DNA from: Pararobbsia alpina_A
Lineage (GTDB): Bacteria > Pseudomonadota > Gammaproteobacteria > Burkholderiales > Burkholderiaceae
Direction of reading: 5' to 3'
NCBI RefSeq assembly: GCF_965118125.1
Contig: NZ_OZ221287.1
Coordinates: 3,472,001 to 3,536,000 of the forward strand
Length of the DNA: 64,000 nucleotides
Positions 9,389 to 16,698 of this stretch are shown piece by piece. The notes below the pieces were generated by a model. It searched no databases, was not told the origin of the DNA, and saw only the letters and a list, made by a program, of their open reading frames with translations. The first letter of the stretch is position 1; each line of letters begins with the position of its first letter. Position numbers and translations under genes: made by a program.

Positions 9389-10903
9389 ATGACCGACGCC
9401 GCCGTGCCGCATAAGCCCCCCGTCCGGGTCATCTACCCGACGCTGATGCTCGTGATGTTTCTCGCGGCACTCGACCAGACCATCGTGTCGACCGCGCTGC
9501 CGACCATCGTCGGTGAACTGGGCGGGCTGTCGCAGCTGTCGTGGGTCGTCACGGCCTATCTGTTGACGTCGACGATCGTCGTACCGCTCTACGGGAAGTT
9601 CGGCGACCTGTTTGGCCGGCGCATCGTGCTTCAGGTCGCGATCGTGCTGTTTCTCGCCGGCTCGGCGCTGTGCGGAATGGTTCAGGACATGACGTGGCTC
9701 ATCGTCATGCGCGCCCTGCAGGGTCTCGGAGGCGGAGGCCTGATGGTGTCGTCGATCGCGGCAATCGGCGACGTCGTGCCGCCCGCCGAACGGGGCCGCT
9801 ATCAGGGACTCTTTGGCGCCGTGTTCGGTTTGTCCACCGTCATCGGCCCGCTGCTCGGCGGCTATATCGTCGAGCACTTCTCGTGGCGCTGGATCTTCTA
9901 TCTGAACCTGCCGCTCGGCGTACTCGCCATGGCCGTGCTTGGGCTTGTGTTCAAGCCGCATACGCGGCATATCGACCACAAGATCGACTATGCAGGCGCG
10001 CTCTTCATGGCGGGCGGGCTCACGTGCGTGATTCTCTTTACGAGCGAAGGCGGTACCACATTGCCATGGACCTCGGTCGAACTCTGGCTGCTGCTCGCGC
10101 TCGGTGTCGTGATGCTGTACGGCTTCGTTTTCGAAGAGCGAACGGCAACCGAGCCGATCATGCCGCTCGAACTGTTTCGCGAACGCGTCTTTACGATCGC
10201 CTGCGCGGTGGGCTTTATCGTCGGCGTCGCGATGTTCGGCTCGATCACGTTTCTGCCGCTCTATCTGCAGGTGGCCAAGGGCTCCTCACCAACCGGCGCG
10301 GGTCTGCAGCTGCTTCCGATGATGGGTGGCATCATCTTCGCGTCGATCGTCGCCGGCCGCATCATCAGCAAGATCGGCCGCTACCGGATCTTCCCGATCG
10401 CCGGCACGGCAGTCATGACCGTGGCGATGGGCCTCATGTCGACGATCGAACTCACCACGCCGCTGTCGGTGCTCGACAGCTATATGGCTTTGCTGGGCCT
10501 CGGGATGGGCATGGTTATGCAGGTGCTGATCCTTGCCGTGCAGAACGCCGTTGAATTCCGGCATATGGGCGCGGGCACGTCCGGCGCCACATTGTTTCGC
10601 TCGATCGGCGGTTCGGTCGGCGTCGCGATGTTCGGCGCCATCTTTTCGAACGGGCTCAAGAGCCGGCTTGAAAGCGCATTGCCGGCCGATACCGTGTTGC
10701 CGCCCAATCTCGGACCCTCAACCGTTCACCAGTTGCCTGATGCCATCCGGCACGCCTATCTGACGGCCTTCTCGTCTTCGCTGCATGTCGTGTTTCTGGC
10801 TGCGGCCGGCGTGTCGATCATCGGATTCGCGTTGTCGCTGTTCATGGTCGACGTGCCTTTACGCGATCACGGTCAGCATCAGAGTCCGCCCGTCATTGAG
10901 TGA
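9389..10903 (+). CDS. MFS multidrug exporter, DHA2 family (14 helices)
   Basis: An inner-membrane drug/proton antiporter of the DHA2 (EmrB/QacA-like) branch, 504 residues. The first helix carries LDQTIVSTALPTI (28-40), the hallmark of this family, and MFS motif A appears as GKFGDLFGRR (69-78). The rest is a regular series of hydrophobic segments consistent with 14 helices, including IGPLLGGYI (motif C-like). The start is the ATG at 9389 (MTDAAVPHK); an upstream TTG adds 26 Arg/Pro-rich residues that are unlikely to be translated. No membrane-fusion (EmrA-like) partner or regulator lies beside it. The substrate cannot be inferred. Confidence 0.9.
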   Translation: MTDAAVPHKPPVRVIYPTLMLVMFLAALDQTIVSTALPTIVGELGGLSQLSWVVTAYLLTSTIVVPLYGKFGDLFGRRIVLQVAIVLFLAGSALCGMVQDMTWLIVMRALQGLGGGGLMVSSIAAIGDVVPPAERGRYQGLFGAVFGLSTVIGPLLGGYIVEHFSWRWIFYLNLPLGVLAMAVLGLVFKPHTRHIDHKIDYAGALFMAGGLTCVILFTSEGGTTLPWTSVELWLLLALGVVMLYGFVFEERTATEPIMPLELFRERVFTIACAVGFIVGVAMFGSITFLPLYLQVAKGSSPTGAGLQLLPMMGGIIFASIVAGRIISKIGRYRIFPIAGTAVMTVAMGLMSTIELTTPLSVLDSYMALLGLGMGMVMQVLILAVQNAVEFRHMGAGTSGATLFRSIGGSVGVAMFGAIFSNGLKSRLESALPADTVLPPNLGPSTVHQLPDAIRHAYLTAFSSSLHVVFLAAAGVSIIGFALSLFMVDVPLRDHGQHQSPPVIE

Positions 10904-10934
10904 GGCAAATCGAGTGAGGCAAAGCGTGTTTTCT

Positions 10935-10940
10935 TATAAT
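10935..10940 (+). promoter_or_regulatory. consensus -10 box upstream of the OPT transporter
   Basis: A perfect TATAAT lies 30 bases before the ATG at 10970. No good TTGACA-like box stands 16-18 bases upstream, so this is an inferred sigma-70 promoter with a weak -35. Just upstream, GAGTGAGGCAAA occurs twice (10898-10909 and 10912-10923), and the first copy spans the stop codon of the exporter gene. Confidence 0.45.
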
Positions 10941-10969
10941 CGCACCGGATTTTATTTTCCCGGAATCTC

Positions 10970-13102
10970 ATGACCTCTCACCCCTCACGTATCCCCGATA
11001 CCGTGACCCTGCCCGAGCTGACGCTGCGCGGCATGATTCTCGGCGCGTTCATCACGGTGATATTCACCGCTTCGAACGTCTATCTGGGTCTCAAAGTCGG
11101 CCTGACCTTCTCGTCGTCGATCCCGGCCGCGGTGATCTCGATGGCTGTGCTGCGTGCCCTGCGCGCGGGCAATATCCTCGAGAACAACATGGTCCAGACA
11201 CAGGCGTCGGCCGCCGGGACCTTGTCGTCGATCATCTTCGTGATCCCGGGCCTGCTCATGATGGGCCACTGGCACGGCTTTCCGTTCTGGCTCACGGTCG
11301 CGATCTGCGGTGCAGGCGGCATGCTCGGCGTGATGTTCACAATCCCGCTGCGCCGCGCGATGGTCGTCGACAGCGAGTTGCCGTACCCCGAAGGGGTTGC
11401 AGCCGCGGAAATCCTGCGTATCGGCAGCGCGGGGATGGAGGGCGTCGATGAGAAGGCCGGCGCACGCGCGGCAAGCGACGCGACCGGGACCGCGCGCGCC
11501 CATGCTGCGGCGACGGATACCGCTGCCGCGGACGATCAGGCCAATGCGGCTGGGGCGCGCGAAATTGCGTTCGGCGGCATCGTGTCGGCCCTGTTCGCGT
11601 TCGGGACCAGCGGTCTCAAGATCTTCGGCGAAAGCATTACGGCGTGGATCCCCGCCGGGTCCGCAGTATTTCGATTGACGACCGGCTTCTCGCTCGCGCT
11701 GATTGGCGCGGGCTATCTGATCGGCATCGTGTCCGGACTGGCCATTCTGCTGGGGATCGTCATCAGCTGGGGCGTTGCGGTTCCGGTGTTGACGTCTATC
11801 ACGCCGAATACGGATGCTCAGGCGATTTCGGCGTTCGCAAGCGGTTTGTGGGCGCATAAGGTCCGGTTTATCGGCGCCGGAACGATCGGTGTGGCTGCGG
11901 TGTGGACGTTGATTACGCTCGCCAAGCCCATGATCGAAGGCGTGAAGACGTCGTTCACGGCCATTCGAAATGCACGCAGCGGCGCACGCGGTGGAGCGGG
12001 CATGCCAGGCCGAACCGAGCTGGATCTCGCGCCGCACTGGATCATCGGGATCACGCTCGTGCTCGTCGCGATCCTGATCGTCGCGTTCGGTGCGTTCCTG
12101 TCGAGCGCGCCGCTCTCGGTCGGCGCGATCGCCACCCTCGTGCTCTGCGGCGTGATCTTCGCCGTGGTGTTCGGTTTTCTCGTCGCTGCGGCGTGCGGCT
12201 ACATGGCGGGTCTGGTCGGTTCCTCGGCAAGCCCGATCTCCGGCATTGGCATCGTCGCGGTGATCCTCGTGTCGCTGCTGATTCTTGCCGTGAGCCAGGC
12301 GAGCGGTCTGCTTGCGACGCAAGACGGTCGCGAGCTTGCGATTGCTCTCGCGCTGTTCACGACGTCGGCCGTCATCGCGGTCGCGACGATTTCAAACGAC
12401 AACCTGCAGGATCTGAAGACAGGCTGGCTCGTGGGTGCCACCCCGTGGCGTCAACAGGTCGCGCTGCTGATCGGCTGCGTCGTGGGTGCCGCGGTGATTC
12501 CCCCGGTGCTGAACCTGCTCTACAACGCCTATGGGTTCCCGGGCGCGTTGCCGCATGCCGGCATGGATCCCGCACAGGCGTTGTCGGCGCCGCAAGCCAC
12601 GCTGATGACCGCGATCGCAACGGGCATCTTCACGCATCAGCTTGACTGGTCGATGATCGGCATCGGCGTGGTGCTTGGCATCGTGCTGATCGTGATCGAT
12701 GCGGCACTGGCAAAGCGCGGCGGCGTCGCTCGCCTGCCCGTGATTGCGGTGGGGATCGGCATCTATCTGCCGCCTACGATCGGATCGGTGCTCGTGCTCG
12801 GTGCGGTGCTGGCGTGGATCGTCGAACGGGTGCTGCGCGCGCGTGCGAAGGCACGTAATGTCGACTACGAGAAATTTGCCGATCACGCGAACCGTCGCGG
12901 CGTGCTGCTGGCGTCGGGGCTGATCGTCGGCGAAAGCCTGGTCGGCGTGCTGATTGCCGCGGTGGTGGGTTTTACGGGCAAGGATGCGCCGCTGGCAATC
13001 GTCAACGGCGTGTTCGCGCCGACGTCGGAATGGCTTGCGCTGGTGGTGTTCGCAGCGATCTGCGTGGTCGTTGCGCGACGCGTGCTGGCCGCGGCGAAGT
13101 AA
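10970..13102 (+). CDS. OPT-family oligopeptide or metal-chelate transporter
   Basis: A polytopic membrane protein of 710 residues of the oligopeptide transporter (OPT) superfamily. Members import small peptides or iron-siderophore/chelate complexes by proton symport. The N-terminal block LTLRGMILGAF and TASNVYLGLKVGLTF (about residues 18-48) and the repeat of ISNDNLQDLKTGWLVGATP (around 475) are family signatures. A Thr/Ala-rich hydrophilic loop at about 165-198 separates the first hydrophobic block from the rest. Some 14-16 membrane segments can be drawn. The start is the ATG at 10970 (MTSHPSRIPD). Neighbours give no clue to the substrate, so no gene symbol is assigned. Confidence 0.9.
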   Translation: MTSHPSRIPDTVTLPELTLRGMILGAFITVIFTASNVYLGLKVGLTFSSSIPAAVISMAVLRALRAGNILENNMVQTQASAAGTLSSIIFVIPGLLMMGHWHGFPFWLTVAICGAGGMLGVMFTIPLRRAMVVDSELPYPEGVAAAEILRIGSAGMEGVDEKAGARAASDATGTARAHAAATDTAAADDQANAAGAREIAFGGIVSALFAFGTSGLKIFGESITAWIPAGSAVFRLTTGFSLALIGAGYLIGIVSGLAILLGIVISWGVAVPVLTSITPNTDAQAISAFASGLWAHKVRFIGAGTIGVAAVWTLITLAKPMIEGVKTSFTAIRNARSGARGGAGMPGRTELDLAPHWIIGITLVLVAILIVAFGAFLSSAPLSVGAIATLVLCGVIFAVVFGFLVAAACGYMAGLVGSSASPISGIGIVAVILVSLLILAVSQASGLLATQDGRELAIALALFTTSAVIAVATISNDNLQDLKTGWLVGATPWRQQVALLIGCVVGAAVIPPVLNLLYNAYGFPGALPHAGMDPAQALSAPQATLMTAIATGIFTHQLDWSMIGIGVVLGIVLIVIDAALAKRGGVARLPVIAVGIGIYLPPTIGSVLVLGAVLAWIVERVLRARAKARNVDYEKFADHANRRGVLLASGLIVGESLVGVLIAAVVGFTGKDAPLAIVNGVFAPTSEWLALVVFAAICVVVARRVLAAAK

Positions 13103-13122
13103 GCAGGCTTCGTCAGAGCTTA

Positions 13123-13207
13123 GAGCGCAGCCATGGAGGTTGCGCTCGTCGCCAGGGCTCCACTGCCCTCCCGATGCCACGGCTTGAAGCGTGGTATTCC
13201 GTCAAGC
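13123..13207. other. cluster of intergenic hairpins, possible mobile-element remnant
   Basis: The 160-base gap between the OPT gene and the unrecognised gene holds several inverted repeats: GAGCGCA/TGCGCTC at 13123-13147, CCACG/CGTGG at 13177-13194, and GCTTGA/TCAAGC at 13182-13207. The last two overlap and so are mutually exclusive. The first may terminate the OPT transcript. The overlapping pair resembles, by eye only, the subterminal hairpins found at ends of IS200/IS605-type elements, but no transposase is present. Confidence 0.35.
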
Positions 13208-13262
13208 GGCTTTAGCCATACGTGAGGTCTCCTCGCACGGCACGCCAGTGATACGGACCCGC

Positions 13263-14267
13263 TCAGCAGAAATCGTCGACGGTCGGCAGTTCGCCCTTCG
13301 GGGCGATATCAACGTCCAGCAACGTAATCGCCGCATACGACGACCACATGCCTTGCCAGCCCGCGCGCAACGGCGCGTGCGGCCGCATCGCCGACTGGTC
13401 GATCGGCCCGAGCACCTTCGCCCCGTAGCCGTTGTCCAGGTAGCCGCCCGTGCGCTCATAGATGCCGCGACGATTGCGATCCGGCTTGACCGGCAGCTCA
13501 CCGGTCTGGATATAGCGGTTCACATTGACCGCGAACACGTTGAAATCGATGGTGCCGTCGACCCACATCTCGAGGTCCGACGTATCGACCAGCGAATCGG
13601 TCACGTCTGAATAGCGGACGCGGCCCAGATGCTCATCGATGAAATACCGCTGATTCGGGTCATCCATCGGCGGCGCCTGCGGCGGCACGTGATTCGGGAA
13701 GCCGAGCACCTCGACCGCGGCGAGATTCATTTCGCCGATCGCATCGAGCAACGGCGTCTGCTGGCTCATGTACTGGCTCAGCTGATCGACTTGCTGTTCG
13801 GTCAGGACGTCGCCGGACACGACCAGCGAACCCGAGCTCACGCGTTGTGCGTAGACGATGTTCGTGCGTTGCGTCGTGAGCTTGAGGCGCTTGACGGGCA
13901 CATTGATCCGGAACTTCTGCAGCGCCCGCCCGAGCACGTCGGTGGCCGTCGCGGCCGTCTGGACATGCTGACGGAAGCGATTCTGACCGCTGAACGCCGC
14001 ACGCACGGCAGCGTATTGGCGCGGATTGAACGGCAGCGGATCGCCGGGCTTGAAGGCGTGAACCGGGCGACGGAGGAACGACGAGCGCTTTTCGCGATTC
14101 TGTTCCTGGATCAGCTGGGCGAGCTGGCCCCCGTCCTTACGGACTTGCCTGACCTGGATCGTGCCCGGCACCTGGCGTGACTGCGGACCTTGAGCCTCGC
14201 CGACATTTCCGGCAAGCGCATCGATCTGCGCATTGCTTATGGCTGGACTGGTAACGGACAACGCCAT
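13263..14267 (-). CDS. unrecognised 334-residue protein
   Basis: I do not recognise this protein. It is 334 residues with no membrane segment and no signal peptide. The first 35 residues (MALSVTSPAIS onward) are rich in Ser, Ala, Gln and Gly and poor in charged residues. That composition is seen in some type III-secreted effectors but proves nothing. A basic stretch follows (REKRSSFLRRPVHAFKPGD, about 59-77). The middle contains LTTQRTNIVYAQR and SLVVSGDVLTEQQVD; the C-terminal half is acidic and Asp/Pro/Tyr-rich (MDDPNQRYFIDEHLG, YERTGGYLDNGYG), and the last residue is Cys. No catalytic motif is evident. The start at 14267 has GGGA eight bases upstream. Codon use looks native, and the frame is long and clean, so it is probably real. 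Confidence 0.72.
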   Translation of the reverse strand: MALSVTSPAISNAQIDALAGNVGEAQGPQSRQVPGTIQVRQVRKDGGQLAQLIQEQNREKRSSFLRRPVHAFKPGDPLPFNPRQYAAVRAAFSGQNRFRQHVQTAATATDVLGRALQKFRINVPVKRLKLTTQRTNIVYAQRVSSGSLVVSGDVLTEQQVDQLSQYMSQQTPLLDAIGEMNLAAVEVLGFPNHVPPQAPPMDDPNQRYFIDEHLGRVRYSDVTDSLVDTSDLEMWVDGTIDFNVFAVNVNRYIQTGELPVKPDRNRRGIYERTGGYLDNGYGAKVLGPIDQSAMRPHAPLRAGWQGMWSSYAAITLLDVDIAPKGELPTVDDFC

Positions 14268-14304
14268 CGAATGATCCCACGCTAGGTTGAAATTCAGGCC
14301 GGAC

Positions 14305-14328
14305 GAGCCCGGTCCCCCGCCCGGGCTC
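14305..14328. other. strong GC hairpin in the leader of the unrecognised gene
   Basis: GAGCCCGG (14305-14312) pairs perfectly with CCGGGCTC (14321-14328) around an 8-base C-rich loop. It lies about 40 bases upstream of the start codon at 14267, in the presumed 5' leader. No T run follows on the minus strand, so it could be a leader structure or an attenuator. Confidence 0.4.
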
Positions 14329-14636
14329 CGGAAGCCGCCCTGTCGCGCGGGTCCCTGCGCGCCAGGCTCGGAGGGCGCCTCGGATCGCCCCGCTTCCTTT
14401 TTCCGACCGTGTCAGTTTCGCAGGTTGCGCGCAAGCCGATCGGGGAAGAAAAGGGGGGATTTGGGGCTATTTCGGGGTTTGAAGGAGAGGAGCGCCGAGC
14501 GGCGCAGGCGAGGAGGCGTGGGGTGACGTTTAGTTTGATCGACGAAACAACGGCTCGACGACGTCAGTCCATTCCCTCTTCCACCCTCTCCGCCGCCAAT
14601 TAAATTGGATAAAGAATTTGTAATCTATCGGTCGAC

Positions 14637-14664
14637 TAAAGGATTCATTGAAAACCGCCGTTAT
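14637..14664 (+). promoter_or_regulatory. sigma-28 (FliA)-like promoter of the chemoreceptor gene
   Basis: TAAA at 14637-14640 is followed after 16 bases by GCCGTTAT at 14657-14664, close to the flagellar sigma-28 consensus TAAA-N15-GCCGATAA. The spacing is one base long and there is one mismatch in the -10 element. The position, about 60 bases before the ATG of a chemoreceptor, makes the assignment plausible. Confidence 0.5.
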
Positions 14665-14725
14665 TTCAATGAATTAGAAATTCTTCATTTACAACCCCTT
14701 TTTCCAACGAATCAGGAAACGGCCG

Positions 14726-16273
14726 ATGAAATTGTCCTTTAGCCAAAAGCTGTGGCTTCCCTTGATTCTCTGCATCGCATTTGTCGCGACCGTTTCGATC
14801 ACGGATGCCTATCGCATTCGCCAGATCCGCTATGAGGAGCGTCAGAACGATCTGGTTCATGCCACGGAACTCGGCATTGCGACCGTCAAGGCTTTCGCGG
14901 CCGAAGCCGCGGCCGGCCATATGTCGCCAGACGAAGCGAAAGCCCGCGCGATCGAAGCCATCCGCGCCACGCGCTATGGCGGCGGCACCGGGTATTTCAC
15001 GATCATGGACATGAAGCCGGTCATCGTGATGCATCCGTTCCATCCTGAAATGCAGGGCAAGGATGTCGATACCTACAAGGATCCCAACGGCGTCGCGCTC
15101 TATCACGATACGGTGGCTGTCGTGCAGCGCGATGGCGGCGGCTTCGTCAAATACGCCTTTACGAAGCCCGGCAAGACGGGACTCTTTCCGAAGGTCTCGT
15201 ATGCCGCCTCTTACGCGCCCTGGGGGTGGATTCTGCAGACCGGCGCCTATATCGACGATATCGACGCTGCGTTTCGTACTTCGCTGTATGAAAGTCTGGC
15301 TGAGCTGCTGATCGCCGCGGCGGCGCTGGCCTGCGCGGCCATCTGGATCAATCGCAGCATTCTGCGCACGTTGGGCGGAGACCCTGCCTATGCAGCTGAA
15401 ATCGCGAGCCGCATTGCCGACAACGATCTGACGGCCACGGTCGAAACCGCGTCGGACAATCAGGACAGCCTGCTCTCTTCAATGAAGCGCATGCAGGAAC
15501 AACTAAGCTCGATGATTTACGCGATCCACACCTCGAGCAATTCCATCGCCTCAGCGGTTTCGGAAATCGCATCCGGCAATGAGGATTTGTCGCAGCGAAC
15601 GGAGCAGCAAGCGGCATCGCTCGAGGAAACGTCGTCGAGCATGGAGCAGCTGACGGCAACGGTGTCCAACAACGCCGGGAATGCGCAGGAGGCCAGCCGC
15701 GTCGTTTCTGTCGCCATGCAAGCCGCACACCGTGGCGGAGGCGTCGTGCAAGAAGTGATCGAGGCGATGGGCGGCATCAATTCGGGCTCGGACCGCATCG
15801 CCGATATCGTCGGAACGATCGAAAGTATCGCGTTCCAGACCAACATCCTTGCTTTGAATGCAGCGGTCGAGGCAGCGCGCGCAGGAGAACAGGGCCGCGG
15901 CTTTGCGGTCGTCGCTTCTGAGGTCCGCTCGCTTGCGCAACGCACCTCGGCCGCTTCGAAAGAAATTCGAGGCCTGATCCAGACCTCCGTGCAGCGCGTC
16001 AAGGACGGAGCGCAGTTCGTCGGTTCAGCCGGTACGACCATGGAAGAGATCGTGCAATCGGTGAAGCACGTGGCCGACATCGTCAACGAAATCGCCGTCG
16101 CCTCGGTCGAACAAAGCAAAGGCATCGGCCAGATCAGCACGGCTGTCACGCAGATGGACAATGTCACCCATCAAAACGCGGCACTGGTGGAACAAGCTAC
16201 GGCAGCGACGATCTCGCTCAAGCATCAGGCCGACGAAATGCGATCACTGGTGGCGCAATTCAGGTTGGCGTGA
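14726..16273 (+). CDS. methyl-accepting chemotaxis protein with sCache sensor domain
   Basis: A 515-residue transmembrane chemoreceptor that passes ligand binding to CheA/CheW. TM1 spans about residues 9-27 and TM2 about 190-213. Between them is a single-Cache domain with YFTIMDMKPVIVMHP, GGGFVKYAF and APWGWILQTGAYIDDID, typical of receptors for small organic acids. A short HAMP-like linker (LRTLGGDPAYAAEI) leads to a long coiled coil. The hairpin tip is conserved: ESIAFQTNILALNAAVEAAR. There is no C-terminal NWETF pentapeptide. The start ATG has AGGA about 10 bases upstream. No che or flagellar genes lie nearby, so it is an orphan receptor; the sigma-28-like promoter suggests co-regulation with motility genes. 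Confidence 0.94.
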   Translation: MKLSFSQKLWLPLILCIAFVATVSITDAYRIRQIRYEERQNDLVHATELGIATVKAFAAEAAAGHMSPDEAKARAIEAIRATRYGGGTGYFTIMDMKPVIVMHPFHPEMQGKDVDTYKDPNGVALYHDTVAVVQRDGGGFVKYAFTKPGKTGLFPKVSYAASYAPWGWILQTGAYIDDIDAAFRTSLYESLAELLIAAAALACAAIWINRSILRTLGGDPAYAAEIASRIADNDLTATVETASDNQDSLLSSMKRMQEQLSSMIYAIHTSSNSIASAVSEIASGNEDLSQRTEQQAASLEETSSSMEQLTATVSNNAGNAQEASRVVSVAMQAAHRGGGVVQEVIEAMGGINSGSDRIADIVGTIESIAFQTNILALNAAVEAARAGEQGRGFAVVASEVRSLAQRTSAASKEIRGLIQTSVQRVKDGAQFVGSAGTTMEEIVQSVKHVADIVNEIAVASVEQSKGIGQISTAVTQMDNVTHQNAALVEQATAATISLKHQADEMRSLVAQFRLA

Positions 16274-16420
16274 GCGATTCGCGGGCCTCGCGCTCGCGGC
16301 ACGCTAGCCACGCATTGAGTCGAGTTTAGCCGCACGAAATCACCAGCACGACGTTGAGGTGCGCGGCCTTCGGGCGTGGCATTTCAACGCTTTGCCGAGC
16401 CGATGCACTTTTGCAGAGCG

Positions 16421-16450
16421 AAAAAAGGCCTAGCCGAAGCTAAGCCTTTT
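16421..16450 (-). terminator. rho-independent terminator downstream of the tRNA
   Basis: Read on the minus strand, a 12-bp stem with one G-U pair and a TTCG loop ends in six T. It lies nine bases beyond the CCA end of the tRNA. The opposite strand also ends in four T, so it may terminate the chemoreceptor transcript too. Confidence 0.85.
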
Positions 16451-16458
16451 GATACTTC

Positions 16459-16537
<79 letters not shown>

Positions 16538-16639
16538 TGAAACGGTGATAACGCGGGATACAGCGAGGTTTCCAGCGCGTCTTGAAATCGTGTCTGCCAT
16601 GGCGGCAGGACCAGCAGGATAGCGGGCTACCCCACCTAT

Positions 16640-16666
16640 GACAAGCGCCCCCGAAGGGGCGCTGTC
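16640..16666 (-). terminator. hairpin downstream of rpoD
   Basis: An 8-bp GC stem (AGCGCCCC/GGGGCGCT) with a four-base loop is extended by TGAC/GTCA across a single-base bulge. It lies about 35 bases past the rpoD stop codon. The T run is weak, but position and stability fit a terminator. Confidence 0.65.
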
Positions 16667-16698
16667 ATTGATTCAGACAAAGCTGAGAGCGATCCGGA

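Larger units (their letters stand above)
14268..14725. other. long divergent intergenic region, A+T-rich on its right side
   Basis: This 458-base gap separates the divergent unrecognised gene and the chemoreceptor. The left half is GC-rich and holds a strong hairpin. From about 14590 to 14710 the composition turns A+T-rich with runs of A and T, unlike the rest of the window. A sigma-28-like promoter lies in that part. A 79-codon Arg/Pro/Gly-rich plus-strand frame at 14287-14526 looks spurious. Confidence 0.6.

Noticed and set aside
14287..14526. 79-residue Arg/Pro/Gly-rich coding frame
   Set aside because: No ribosome site, no homology that I recognise, and it overlaps the leader hairpin; composition is typical of random GC-rich sequence.
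14268..14725. Type III secretion regulatory box (TTCG-N16-TTCG) upstream of the unrecognised gene
   Set aside because: I looked for the motif on both strands of the leader and did not find correctly spaced halves.
13103..16458. Genomic island integrated at the CAU tRNA
   Set aside because: The tRNA is next to the accessory-looking stretch, but I found no integrase and no second copy of the tRNA 3' end at the far side.
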